DNA of 59,889 nt, from assembly GCA_013178165.1 (NCBI GenBank), contig JABLXG010000014.1, forward strand, positions 1 through 59,889, read 5' to 3'. The DNA is from Anaerolineae bacterium (GTDB lineage: Bacteria > Chloroflexota > Anaerolineae > Aggregatilineales > Ch27). The notes below the pieces were generated by a model. The model had not been told where the DNA came from and made no database searches. It saw nothing but the letters and a program-made list of their open reading frames with translations. Positions 1-8,214 of this stretch are shown here, piece after piece (positions within the stretch are counted from its first letter, which is position 1; each line of letters begins with the position of its first letter). Made by a program: the position numbers and the translations under genes.

Positions 1-235
1 GCCCCAGCGCCTTGGCCAGGGGCTTGGCCCGCCACTTCGCCCACTCCGCTATCCCCCGCGCTTCATCTTCTCCCGAAAGCCTGGCTGACACCATGATCAT
101 CAGCACCGCTGCCAACGGATAGCGTACGCCGCGCCGGTCTCGCCGATCCTTTAACCCCTTCAGTCGCTCATAGAGCCCCCCTACCTCCCTGCAAAGTGCC
201 TCTATCTGTCCGCTTCCGGCTATGGTATAGTCCAT
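1..235 (-). CDS. ISAs1-family transposase, N-terminal part (cut by window edge)
   Basis: Reading the minus strand from the ATG at 235 gives an uninterrupted frame of 78 codons to the window edge. It begins MDYTIAGSGQIEALC and contains RRGVRYPLAAVLMIMVSA and GEDEARGIAEWAKW. This is the conserved N-terminal region found before the DDE domain in ISAs1 (H-repeat-associated) transposases. The catalytic DDE part lies outside the window, so whether the gene is intact cannot be judged. No Shine-Dalgarno is obvious. A perfect 11-bp inverted repeat sits directly upstream. A C-terminal fragment of the same family is at 13937-14117, but it belongs to another copy or remnant. Confidence 0.85.
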   Translation of the reverse strand, partial: MDYTIAGSGQIEALCREVGGLYERLKGLKDRRDRRGVRYPLAAVLMIMVSARLSGEDEARGIAEWAKWRAKPLAKALG

Positions 236-240
236 GTTGA

Positions 241-292
241 CCTTTCCTGGTGCAGGGTTCGTGGCGCACAACACTACCTTAACCAGGAAAGG
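241..292. repeat. 11-bp inverted repeat upstream of ISAs1 transposase
   Basis: CCTTTCCTGGT at 241-251 is repeated inverted as ACCAGGAAAGG at 282-292, with a 30-base spacer. It lies between the transposase start and the expected IS end, somewhere around 300-335. It could be a transposase-binding subterminal repeat or an mRNA hairpin. On the plus strand it is followed by CCTTTTT, so it could also stop transcription entering the IS. Confidence 0.55.
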
Positions 293-335
293 CCTTTTTG
301 TCTTGGAACTTTGCAACAGCCGTGGTGGCCGTGGG

Positions 336-615
336 GAGGCCGAACCGATGCCGCATGGTCAGGAGACCGGGAGGCGAGAATGCCGCCACGGGCGCGGCTG
401 CCCGATCGCCGACAACCCCGCTGTGTACCCTGTTGACCGGCCAGTGAATTCCTGCAGCGGGATGCGTTACAATGGGGGGTGGATGGGCAACCTGGCAGCT
501 GCGTCGCCCGGAGTCAGGTGACTGAATGCACCTGAGGGGGGCGGTATGTTGCCAGGCAAGATCCGGGATGGTGGGCGTCGCTTTTTCAGGTGTGGGGGCA
601 GGCAAGGCGGTTGAT
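336..615. other. Intergenic region upstream of the PBP gene
   Basis: About 280 bases lie between the presumed IS end and the PBP start. A TACAAT hexamer at 468-473 could be a -10 box, but no -35 at normal spacing is visible. A longer reading of the PBP from ATG 526 would use part of this region. No other gene is recognised. Confidence 0.4.
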
Positions 616-3600
616 ATGAATGAGGACAGCGTAGACCGCGAGCAGCAGAGCTTTCTCGGCTCAACCCAGCCGTCGCTCCCGCCGGAGATGCTGCCGCCGG
701 GCGGCGCAGACGATGAAACGGCAACGCTCTCTGAGTTGCCGCTGGTGATCGCTCCTGAGACCCGGTCGGACCTGCCGGGTGCTTTCCCCGCGCCAACGAT
801 GGCCGGGCAGCCGCCAGCGCAATCGCCGCCAACGCCGCCAGCCATGCACGCGGTCACCCCGTCAGGCCAGCGTCCCGGTCGCCGGGGTGCCCCGCCGCGC
901 CGTGGCCCTCGACGCCGCAGCCAGTTCAAGCTGTTTTCCGGTGGCTGCCTGATCACGATTGGGGCGGCGCTGCTTGCCTTTTTAGGGCTGGTGATTGTCG
1001 TCGGCCTGGTCATCTTCACCGCCCTTAGCGCCCGGCTGGAGGACGGCCTGCAGCGCCTTGGCGATCTTTCCTCCCGCCACACCTTCCAGACAACAGTACT
1101 CTACGACCGCCATGGCGAGGAGCTCTACCAGATTTTTGAGGAAGGTCGCCGGACGAACATCACCCTGGAAGAATTGCCGGAATACGTCAAATGGGCAACG
1201 ATCGCCATTGAAGACAGGACGTTCTACAGCAACCCCGGTGTCGATCTGGCAGGTATCATTCGCGCGGCGCTGCAGAACGCGCAGGAAGGCGGGATTGTCT
1301 CCGGCGCGAGCACGATCACTCAGCAACTGGTGCGCAACATCGCTTTCGATTATGAGTACCGCACCGCCCCGAGCTGGCAGCGCAAGATCGAGGAAGCCAT
1401 CCTGGCGCTCATCCTGACGACCAGGATGAGCAAGGATGACATCCTGGAGCTTTACCTCAACGAGATTTACTACGGGAACCTGGCCTATGGTATCGAGGCG
1501 GCCAGCCAGACGATCTTCGGTAAGCCTGCCGCGGAATTGACCCTGGGGGAAGCCGCGCTGCTGGCCGGACTGCCACAGGCCCCGGCTGAACTGAACCCGC
1601 TCAATCCTGACCCGGCTGTGCAGGAAGCTGTGCTGGCCCGCCGGCGGCTGGTGATCGACCTGATGCTGGAGAATGGTTTTATCACGTCGGAACAGGCGTA
1701 TGCGGCCTACGGTGAGCCGCTTTCCTATGCCAGTGCGGATGTGTCGCTGGTTGCCCCGCACTTTACGGTGGCGGCCCGCAACGAACTGGAATCGATCATG
1801 GCCATGCTCGGCTACCCGCCGGAGTCCATCGCTACCGGTGGGCTGCAGGTCTATACGACGGTTGACCTGCGCTTTCAAGACCTGGCTGAGCGGACAGCAA
1901 AAGAACAGGTCGCTGCGCTGCGTGATGTGCACCACATGACCAATGCTGCGGTGGTCATCCTGCACCCGTTGACCGGCGAGGTGCTGGCGATGGTAGGCAG
2001 CGTGGACTACTGGGACGACAGCATCGACGGGCGGGTGAACGTGGCGCTGGCTCCCCGCCAGCCCGGCAGCACGATGAAGCCGTTCACCTATGCGGCGGCG
2101 CTGGAACTGGGCTGGACTCCGGCCACCATCCTCTGGGACACCGAGGTGCGCCTGGAAGCACCGGGTCAGCCGCCTTACATCCCGGTCAACTACGACCGCA
2201 CCCATCACGGGCCGGTTCGGCTGCGCGATGCGCTGGCCAACAGCTATAACATCCCGGCGGTGCAGACTCTGCGGCAGGTGACAGTGCCCTATTTGTTGAA
2301 CCTGATGCAGCGTTTTGGGGTGCAGAGTCTGGGCGATGATGCGTCCCGCTATGGGCTATCGCTCACGCTGGGGGGCGGCGAGGTCACGTTGCTGGAACTG
2401 ACCCGCGCCTACAGCGTGTTCGCTAATGGCGGGTTGCTCGTGCCCACCACCATGATCCGTTGCATCATCGATGGCGATAACAACATCGTTTACCAGTACG
2501 AGAATGGTTGCCCGCGCGGGCAGGCTACTACGCGGACGGTCAACGTGATGGCCTACGGCCTGCCGGTGCTGGATCCACGTATCGCCTTCTTGATCAGCGA
2601 TATTCTGGCCGACAACGAAGCCCGCACGCCGGCTATGGGCGCCCGCAGCCCGCTTTACACCGGTGACATTGTAAGCAGCGTCAAGACCGGGACAACCAAC
2701 GATACCCGCGACAACTGGACAGTCGGCTATACCCATAATGTGGTTGTCGGCGTGTGGACCGGCAACAGCGATAACTCGGCGATGGTCAACACCAGCGGCC
2801 TGATTGGCGCTGCGCCGATCTGGAACGCTATCCTGCGCAGCCTGTATGCCGACCCAGACCTGCTGGCGGTACTGGCCCAGGACGGGCAACTCCTGCCGGA
2901 TTATCTAACCGCGCCGCCCGGTCTGAGTCGGCGGCCGGTGTGCGCGATCCAGACGCTGCGCGATCCGGCCACCGAGTGCCCAACCACAAAGGTGGAGTGG
3001 TTCATGGATAGCCCGGCGCTTGTTCCTGACGGGCAGGGTGGCCTGACGGCGGGCAGCACACCGCTTTCTCAGCCGCTGGTGACGCCTGACCCGGATGCTT
3101 ATGGCCCGCAACTGAACGAAATAGAAGATGGCCTGTTCCAGGCGCTGGTCAAGCCGCTGGCGCCTGATCTGGCCCAGGCGCTGGTCAGCCGCACCGATCC
3201 AACCCTGCCGGAAGTTCCGCCGCGCTACTGCCTGATCCCCAATGAAGTCGACCCGGCCATGGTTCCCGGTGCTCAGACGCTACTGTTCATCGGCCCACCG
3301 CCCGATCCACGCGATGCCATCTATGCGGCAGCCTGGGCGCAGGCGCACAACGTGCCAATCCTGCCGACCCTGCCGTGCACGGCGGAGCTGCTGGTGCTGG
3401 GCAGCGGCGGCCCGGCGGTTGTCGAAGCCTATATCACGTCCCCTGCGCCTGGTCAGGAGGTCAGGACGGAGATTCCGATCATCGGCACGGCCAATTTCAC
3501 GCCGCAACAAGCCGCGTACTACAAGCTGGAAATTCGCGGTCCGGCCTTCCCGGAGTGGGTAACGCTGGGCCAGCCGCACAGCAATGCCGTGATTAACGGC

Positions 3601-3723
3601 CAGCTGGAAACGCTGGCGGCAGCCGGTCTGCCCTCCGGCACTTACTACCTGCGCCTGGTGATCGTTGGGCTGGACGGCAACTACCTGCAGGAGCCGTACC
3701 AAGTGGCTTTCATCGTGCCCTGA
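616..3723 (+). CDS. Class A penicillin-binding protein (bifunctional GT51 transglycosylase / transpeptidase)
   Basis: Polymerises lipid II into glycan strands and cross-links the peptides at the outer face of the membrane. The protein has 1035 residues from ATG 616, which follows AAGGCGG; an in-frame ATG at 526 would add 30 unconserved residues. A proline-rich cytoplasmic N-terminus is followed by one TM segment near residues 108-138. The GT51 domain shows IAIEDRTFY (catalytic Glu199), GASTITQQL and LELYLNEIYYG. The transpeptidase domain has all three motifs: PGSTMKP (Ser485, Lys488), SYN (Ser543) and KTGT (Lys690). A long C-terminal extension ends in a beta-rich domain (about residues 930-1035) that resembles the end of the second PBP at 45080-48064. 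It is longer than typical PBP1a. A strong bidirectional terminator follows. Confidence 0.95.
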   Translation: MNEDSVDREQQSFLGSTQPSLPPEMLPPGGADDETATLSELPLVIAPETRSDLPGAFPAPTMAGQPPAQSPPTPPAMHAVTPSGQRPGRRGAPPRRGPRRRSQFKLFSGGCLITIGAALLAFLGLVIVVGLVIFTALSARLEDGLQRLGDLSSRHTFQTTVLYDRHGEELYQIFEEGRRTNITLEELPEYVKWATIAIEDRTFYSNPGVDLAGIIRAALQNAQEGGIVSGASTITQQLVRNIAFDYEYRTAPSWQRKIEEAILALILTTRMSKDDILELYLNEIYYGNLAYGIEAASQTIFGKPAAELTLGEAALLAGLPQAPAELNPLNPDPAVQEAVLARRRLVIDLMLENGFITSEQAYAAYGEPLSYASADVSLVAPHFTVAARNELESIMAMLGYPPESIATGGLQVYTTVDLRFQDLAERTAKEQVAALRDVHHMTNAAVVILHPLTGEVLAMVGSVDYWDDSIDGRVNVALAPRQPGSTMKPFTYAAALELGWTPATILWDTEVRLEAPGQPPYIPVNYDRTHHGPVRLRDALANSYNIPAVQTLRQVTVPYLLNLMQRFGVQSLGDDASRYGLSLTLGGGEVTLLELTRAYSVFANGGLLVPTTMIRCIIDGDNNIVYQYENGCPRGQATTRTVNVMAYGLPVLDPRIAFLISDILADNEARTPAMGARSPLYTGDIVSSVKTGTTNDTRDNWTVGYTHNVVVGVWTGNSDNSAMVNTSGLIGAAPIWNAILRSLYADPDLLAVLAQDGQLLPDYLTAPPGLSRRPVCAIQTLRDPATECPTTKVEWFMDSPALVPDGQGGLTAGSTPLSQPLVTPDPDAYGPQLNEIEDGLFQALVKPLAPDLAQALVSRTDPTLPEVPPRYCLIPNEVDPAMVPGAQTLLFIGPPPDPRDAIYAAAWAQAHNVPILPTLPCTAELLVLGSGGPAVVEAYITSPAPGQEVRTEIPIIGTANFTPQQAAYYKLEIRGPAFPEWVTLGQPHSNAVINGQLETLAAAGLPSGTYYLRLVIVGLDGNYLQEPYQVAFIVP

Positions 3724-3746
3724 GGTCTGGTCCGCCGCGACGCAGC

Positions 3747-3778
3747 AAAAAGCCCCGCCGGGCATGGCGGGGCTTTTT
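3747..3778. terminator. Bidirectional intrinsic terminator
   Basis: AAAAAGCCCCGCC (3747-3759) pairs perfectly with GGCGGGGCTTTTT (3766-3778) around a 6-base loop. It has a T run on both strands and lies between two convergent genes, so it serves both the PBP gene and the FHA gene. Confidence 0.93.
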
Positions 3779-3800
3779 GTCACGGGGCTTGGTCCTGGCG

Positions 3801-4523
3801 CTAGAGGATGGGCAGCAGGAGTGGCAGCAGCAGGCCGATGTTCTGCGGGCACTGCAGATTGAACAGCTCCGGCATCAGCGGCAGATCGCACCACAGGTTG
3901 AGGTAGTCGATGACGAAGCCGATGATGGCGATGGAAACAATGCACAGCAGCACCAGACAGCCGCAGCCAATGGCGATCCAGCGCCCGGTGTTGCTGGCCT
4001 GAGGCTGCTCTTCGTAGTATTCGTAGCCCGCCTGTTCCTCCGCGTAGGGCCGGGCGGGGGCGCTATACTGTGGTTGCACGTATGGCTCAACTGGTGGCTG
4101 GCGGACGGGCGGTGCGTAAGGCTCCGGCTGGACGACGGGCTGCGGCCCGTAGGCGGGCGGGCGAGCCGTTGCACCGATCATGGTCTCCTGCTGCGCTACA
4201 CCGGGAACCTGACTGATCCGGGCCTCGTAGGAGAGGGTAACCGTCTCGCCCAGGCCGATCGTGTCGCCGTTCAGCAGCGGGCGCACCCCGGTCAGACGCT
4301 GGCCGTTGACGAACGTCCCATTGGTGGAACCGAGATCTTCCAGCGTGTAGCCGGTCGGGGTTCGGGTCAGCCGGCAGTGATGGCGACTGACCTCCGGATC
4401 GTTGATCACGATGTCGTTGGTGATATCGCGCCCCAGGGCGATGATGTCTTTGCTCAGTTCATACGTCTGGTTGGGCTGCGGGCCACGTCGAACAACGAGC
4501 CGAATGCCGCCGTTCGCTTGCAT
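3801..4523 (-). CDS. FHA-domain membrane protein
   Basis: A phosphothreonine-recognition protein of 240 residues. The FHA domain is N-terminal, with GRDITNDI, SRHHCRL and GSTNGTFVNG, the canonical Arg/Ser/His/Asn phosphopeptide-binding residues. A Pro/Gln/Tyr-rich linker follows. A hydrophobic stretch (WIAIGCGCLVLLCIV onward, near residues 185-215) anchors it in the membrane, leaving the FHA domain inside the cell. The start chosen is the ATG at 4523, because AGGAGG lies six bases upstream; an ATG five codons earlier overlaps that Shine-Dalgarno. It is divergent from the VIT-VWA gene. A plausible reader of phosphorylation by the Ser/Thr kinase at 10602-12170, though that link is inference. 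Confidence 0.9.
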   Translation of the reverse strand: MQANGGIRLVVRRGPQPNQTYELSKDIIALGRDITNDIVINDPEVSRHHCRLTRTPTGYTLEDLGSTNGTFVNGQRLTGVRPLLNGDTIGLGETVTLSYEARISQVPGVAQQETMIGATARPPAYGPQPVVQPEPYAPPVRQPPVEPYVQPQYSAPARPYAEEQAGYEYYEEQPQASNTGRWIAIGCGCLVLLCIVSIAIIGFVIDYLNLWCDLPLMPELFNLQCPQNIGLLLPLLLPIL

Positions 4524-4754
4524 CTGATGCCTCCTCATCCGGGCAGGGAGAGGGGAGTCTCGCCTGATAAGACCTTGTCGTTGACGATGGGAAGTATAGG
4601 AGCAATGAGGGAGGCTGTCAAACAGAGATCAGGGGGGCGGGTGGCCGGGAATGGAGGCCGCGGGAAGGGAAAAAGCAGGGAACTTTCCGGCGGGGGAGTA
4701 CGTCTAGTAGCCAGAGCACTCGATCTGGCCGTTGATGTTCTGGTGAGGTGGCTT

Positions 4755-6938
4755 ATGAAACGCGCAGTTCTGGTATTGAGCACGCTCCTGCTGCTGCTGA
4801 CGACGGTCTGGCCCGCCCTGGCGGATGGCATCATCATCCCTCTGCCGCCGCCAATCCCCGGCCCCGTCACTGATCCACCCTGGCTGACGATCAAATATCA
4901 CCGCGTACATGTGACCATCGACAATCAGGTCGCGACAACCCGCATCGACCAGTTGTTTGTCAACGAGGGGCAGGCAGTGGTCGAAGGCACATACATGTTC
5001 CCGCTGCCGCAGGGCGCCACCGTGAGCGACTTTACAATGTGGGTGGATGGTCGCCCGATCGAACCGCAACTCCTGGAAGCGGAGGAAGCCCGGCGTATCT
5101 ACAACGACATCGTGCGCCAGTGGCGCGATCCAGCGCTGCTGGAGTACGTGGGCACGAACGCCATCCGCGCTAACGTGTTCCCCATCCCGCCGGGCGAGCA
5201 ACGCCGGATCGAGATCGAATACCAGCAGGTGCTGGAAGTCGATAGTGGTCTGGTGCATTACGTGTATCCACTCAACACGGAACGCTTCAGCGCCCGCCCG
5301 CTGGAAGAAGTGACCGTGACGGTTGAGATCACCTCCAACGATCCGATGCAGACGGTTTATAGTCCCAGCCATCGCATTGCTGTTGACCAGACAGACGAAT
5401 TCCATGCCCGTGTGGGGTATGAGGAATATAACGTCCTCCCTGATAAGGACTTTAGCCTCTACTATACTGTCTCGCCGGAGGATATCGCTCTTAACCTGCT
5501 GACCTACCGCGAGAGCGCCGACGAGGATGGTTTCTTTATGCTGCTCATCGCTCCGCCGGTGGAGGTCAGGGCGGAAGTCGTCATCCCCAAGGATGTGCTG
5601 ATCGTGCTGGATCAGTCGGGCAGTATGGCCGGTGAAAAGTGGGATCAGGCCCGCACGGCGGTCGAATACATCCTCGAGAATCTTAATGCAGAAGACCGTT
5701 TCAACATGATCGTGTTCAGCACCGGCAGCCGCATCTACGCCAATACGCTCCAGCCGCCAGCGGAAGGGGCTGCTGCCGCCCGCTGGGTCAACAGCCTGGA
5801 GGCCATCGGTGGGACGGATATCAACGGCGCGCTGCTCCGGGCGTTGGAGATGGTCGATCCAGAACGGGCGACCGTGCTCCTGTTTGTCACCGATGGCCTG
5901 CCGACCGAGGGCGAGACCGCCATCGACCGCATCCTGGAAAATGTCCGTGCCAAGGCCCCGCAGAATGTGCGGCTGTTCAGTTTCGGTGTGGGTGATGACG
6001 TCGATACCTTCCTGCTGGACCGGCTGGCCCAGGAGAATCGCGGCACCAGCGCCTACGTGCGCTCCGGCGAGCGCATCGACGAGGAAATTGGCGCGTGGTA
6101 TGCCAAGGTGAATGCGCCTGTGCTGACCGATATCGCCCTGGACTTTGACGGGATGATGATTGAGGACATGTATCCCGCCGAGCCGCTGCCCGATCTGTTC
6201 GCCGGGACGCAGATGGTGATCGTCGGGCGCTACCGTGGCAGCGGTCGGGATGTGACGATCCGCCTGAGTGGCGATGTCAATGGTGAGCGCCAGACATTCG
6301 TCTACGATGGGCTGGATTTCCCCGATCGCGCTGGCGGCGGCTCCGGCACGGACGCTGAAGCCTTCATCCCGCGCCTGTGGGCCACCCGGCGCATCGGCGC
6401 TCTGCTGGACCAGATCCGACTGCAGGGCGAGAACAAGGAACTGGTCGATAGCGTGATCCGCCTGAGCCTTCGCTATGGGATCATCACGCCTTACACGTCC
6501 TTCCTGATCCAGGAAGAAGACATTTTCACCCAGGCCGGGCGCGATGTCATCCTGCGGGAAGCGCAGTCCAGCATGGACTTGGCCTTCAGCCAGTCGGCGG
6601 GGGCAGCAGCCGTTGACGCGGCGGAGGCGATCGGCGGGGCGCGGAGCGCGGAAGCGCCGGCGGCGATGCCAACGATGGTGCAGACCAAATCCGGCGAATT
6701 GATTGATACACGTGAGGTTATCCGCCAGGTGCGTGACAGGGCGTTTGTCCTGCGCGAGGGCGTGTGGATTGACACCGCCTATGACCCGACGCAGATGACC
6801 ACGCAGAAGGTTGAGTTCCTCAGCGAGGCGTATTTCGAATTGCTGGCGCAGCAGCCGGCTCTGGCCGACTTCTTTGCCCTGGGTGAGCGGGTGATCGTGG
6901 TACTGGAGGGTGTGGCCTACGAGGTGGTGACCGGCTGA
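4755..6938 (+). CDS. VIT and VWA domain secreted/surface protein
   Basis: 727 residues starting at ATG 4755, with GGTGAGGTGG just upstream and a clear signal peptide (LLLLLTTVWPALADG). Residues about 42-162 match the VIT (vault / inter-alpha-trypsin) domain, with EGTYMFPLPQGATVSDF and FPIPPGEQRRIEIEY. The VWA domain follows with an intact MIDAS: DQSGSM (Asp286), the GGTDING loop and VTDGLPTEGE. A C-terminal helical part contains YGIITPYTSFL, typical of bacterial VIT-VWA proteins. The role in bacteria is poorly defined; metal-dependent adhesion or envelope assembly is usual speculation. The same frame stays open upstream to 3777, but that part is antisense to the FHA gene and is not used. Confidence 0.9.
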   Translation: MKRAVLVLSTLLLLLTTVWPALADGIIIPLPPPIPGPVTDPPWLTIKYHRVHVTIDNQVATTRIDQLFVNEGQAVVEGTYMFPLPQGATVSDFTMWVDGRPIEPQLLEAEEARRIYNDIVRQWRDPALLEYVGTNAIRANVFPIPPGEQRRIEIEYQQVLEVDSGLVHYVYPLNTERFSARPLEEVTVTVEITSNDPMQTVYSPSHRIAVDQTDEFHARVGYEEYNVLPDKDFSLYYTVSPEDIALNLLTYRESADEDGFFMLLIAPPVEVRAEVVIPKDVLIVLDQSGSMAGEKWDQARTAVEYILENLNAEDRFNMIVFSTGSRIYANTLQPPAEGAAAARWVNSLEAIGGTDINGALLRALEMVDPERATVLLFVTDGLPTEGETAIDRILENVRAKAPQNVRLFSFGVGDDVDTFLLDRLAQENRGTSAYVRSGERIDEEIGAWYAKVNAPVLTDIALDFDGMMIEDMYPAEPLPDLFAGTQMVIVGRYRGSGRDVTIRLSGDVNGERQTFVYDGLDFPDRAGGGSGTDAEAFIPRLWATRRIGALLDQIRLQGENKELVDSVIRLSLRYGIITPYTSFLIQEEDIFTQAGRDVILREAQSSMDLAFSQSAGAAAVDAAEAIGGARSAEAPAAMPTMVQTKSGELIDTREVIRQVRDRAFVLREGVWIDTAYDPTQMTTQKVEFLSEAYFELLAQQPALADFFALGERVIVVLEGVAYEVVTG

Positions 6939-7021
6939 TCCCGGTCGCCGGGCGGCAAGATCGCGCGGACGGGCTAGAATTGGGGCCTGTCCGCGCTTCT
7001 TTTGCACCGGGGAGACTGAGC

Positions 7022-8131
7022 ATGTTGTCCGATATCACCAGACCAACCGCCCTTCTGAACGAAGAGACTGCCCGCCGCAACATCGCCCGTATGGCGGAAA
7101 AGGCGCGTCGCTCGGGGGTGCGCTTCCGCCCGCACTTCAAGACGCACCAGTCCGCCGTCATCGGGGAGTGGTTCCGTGCGGAAGGCGTGACGGCAATCGC
7201 GGTCTCGTCGGTTAGCATGGCCCGGTACTTCGCCGCGCACGGCTGGCGGGACATCCTGATCGCCTTCCCGGTCAACTGGCGGGAGATTGAGGCGATCAAC
7301 GCCCTGGCAAAGGCGATCAATCTGCATCTGCTGGTCGAATCGGTGGAGACAGTCCGTTTCCTTTCCGAACGGCTGGCTTTTCCGGTGATGGTATGGCTCA
7401 AAGTCGATACGGGCTACGGGCGCACCGGCCTCCGCTGGGACGATCTTGAAAATCTGAAAAGGGTGGCCAGGGCGGTTGAGGCAGGCCGGCAGATGACACT
7501 GTGTGGTGTGTTGACTCATGCTGGCCATAGTTACCAGGCGCGGTCCGTGGCAGAACTGCGCTCGATTTTCGCCGCGACCGTTGGGCGGATCCGCGTTGCG
7601 CGCGGTGCACTGGAACAGGCCGGGTTCAGCGGTCTGCAGACCTCTGTGGGCGATACGCCCTGCTGCTCGGTGGTGGAAGGTTTCGCCGGTGTGGACGAAG
7701 TTCGGCCCGGTAACTTTGTGTTCTACGATATGATGCAGGTGCAGATCGGGGCGTGCCGGGTGGAAGATGTGGCGGTCGCCGTGGCCTGCCCGGTGGTGGC
7801 TATCCATCCCGGTGATCGCAGGATCGTGATCTACGGTGGCGCGGTGCACCTTTCCAAGGAACGGCTGGCGCTTGATGATGGGGCAATCAGCTATGGCGCG
7901 GTGGCCCTGCCGGACGAAAGCAGAGGATGGGGGCCGCCGCTGCCGGGATGCTATGTAGCCAGCCTGTCGCAGGAACATGGCGTCATCCGGGCCAGCGATG
8001 ACTTGCTGGCACAGGCGCGGGTTGGCGACCTGCTGATGGTGCTGCCGGTGCACTCCTGCCTTACGGTCGATTTGCTCAAGGTGTACCGTACACTGGCGAG
8101 CGAGCGCATCCCGATGATGGGAGCGGGCTAG
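7022..8131 (+). CDS. D-threonine aldolase / D-serine dehydratase-like PLP enzyme
   Basis: 369 residues, with an alanine-racemase-like TIM barrel at the N-terminus and a D-serine-dehydratase-like C-terminal domain. PHFKTHQ near residue 40 holds the PLP lysine (Lys40). LPVHSCLTVDLL near the C-terminus supplies the His344/Cys346 pair that binds zinc in the DSD1/D-threonine aldolase family. The enzyme should act on D-beta-hydroxy amino acids (aldol cleavage or dehydration); the exact substrate cannot be told. ATG 7022 is chosen because GGGGAG precedes it; 14 codons of open frame upstream are not conserved. It stands alone between unrelated genes. Confidence 0.85.
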   Translation: MLSDITRPTALLNEETARRNIARMAEKARRSGVRFRPHFKTHQSAVIGEWFRAEGVTAIAVSSVSMARYFAAHGWRDILIAFPVNWREIEAINALAKAINLHLLVESVETVRFLSERLAFPVMVWLKVDTGYGRTGLRWDDLENLKRVARAVEAGRQMTLCGVLTHAGHSYQARSVAELRSIFAATVGRIRVARGALEQAGFSGLQTSVGDTPCCSVVEGFAGVDEVRPGNFVFYDMMQVQIGACRVEDVAVAVACPVVAIHPGDRRIVIYGGAVHLSKERLALDDGAISYGAVALPDESRGWGPPLPGCYVASLSQEHGVIRASDDLLAQARVGDLLMVLPVHSCLTVDLLKVYRTLASERIPMMGAG

Positions 8132-8202
8132 CGGAAGTATAGCGTCCGCCAGGCGGCAGGAATCCATCGCCCGACCGTCGGGTCGGAGGGGCGAGGGTCG
8201 CC

Positions 8203-8208
8203 TATAAT
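8203..8208 (+). promoter_or_regulatory. -10 element, near-leaderless promoter
   Basis: Perfect TATAAT ending six bases before the lipoprotein ATG (8215). If used, transcription would start at or next to the start codon, so the mRNA would be leaderless. No good -35 is visible. Confidence 0.55.
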
Positions 8209-8214
8209 GAGGGT

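Noticed and set aside
3777-4754. N-terminal extension of the VIT-VWA protein
   Set aside because: The open frame upstream of ATG 4755 is antisense to the FHA gene; the signal peptide begins exactly at ATG 4755.
4704-7007. 767-codon open frame on the minus strand
   Set aside because: It lies antisense to the well supported VIT-VWA gene; the composition (His/Arg/Gln/Asp-rich, no motif) is that of a high-GC shadow frame.
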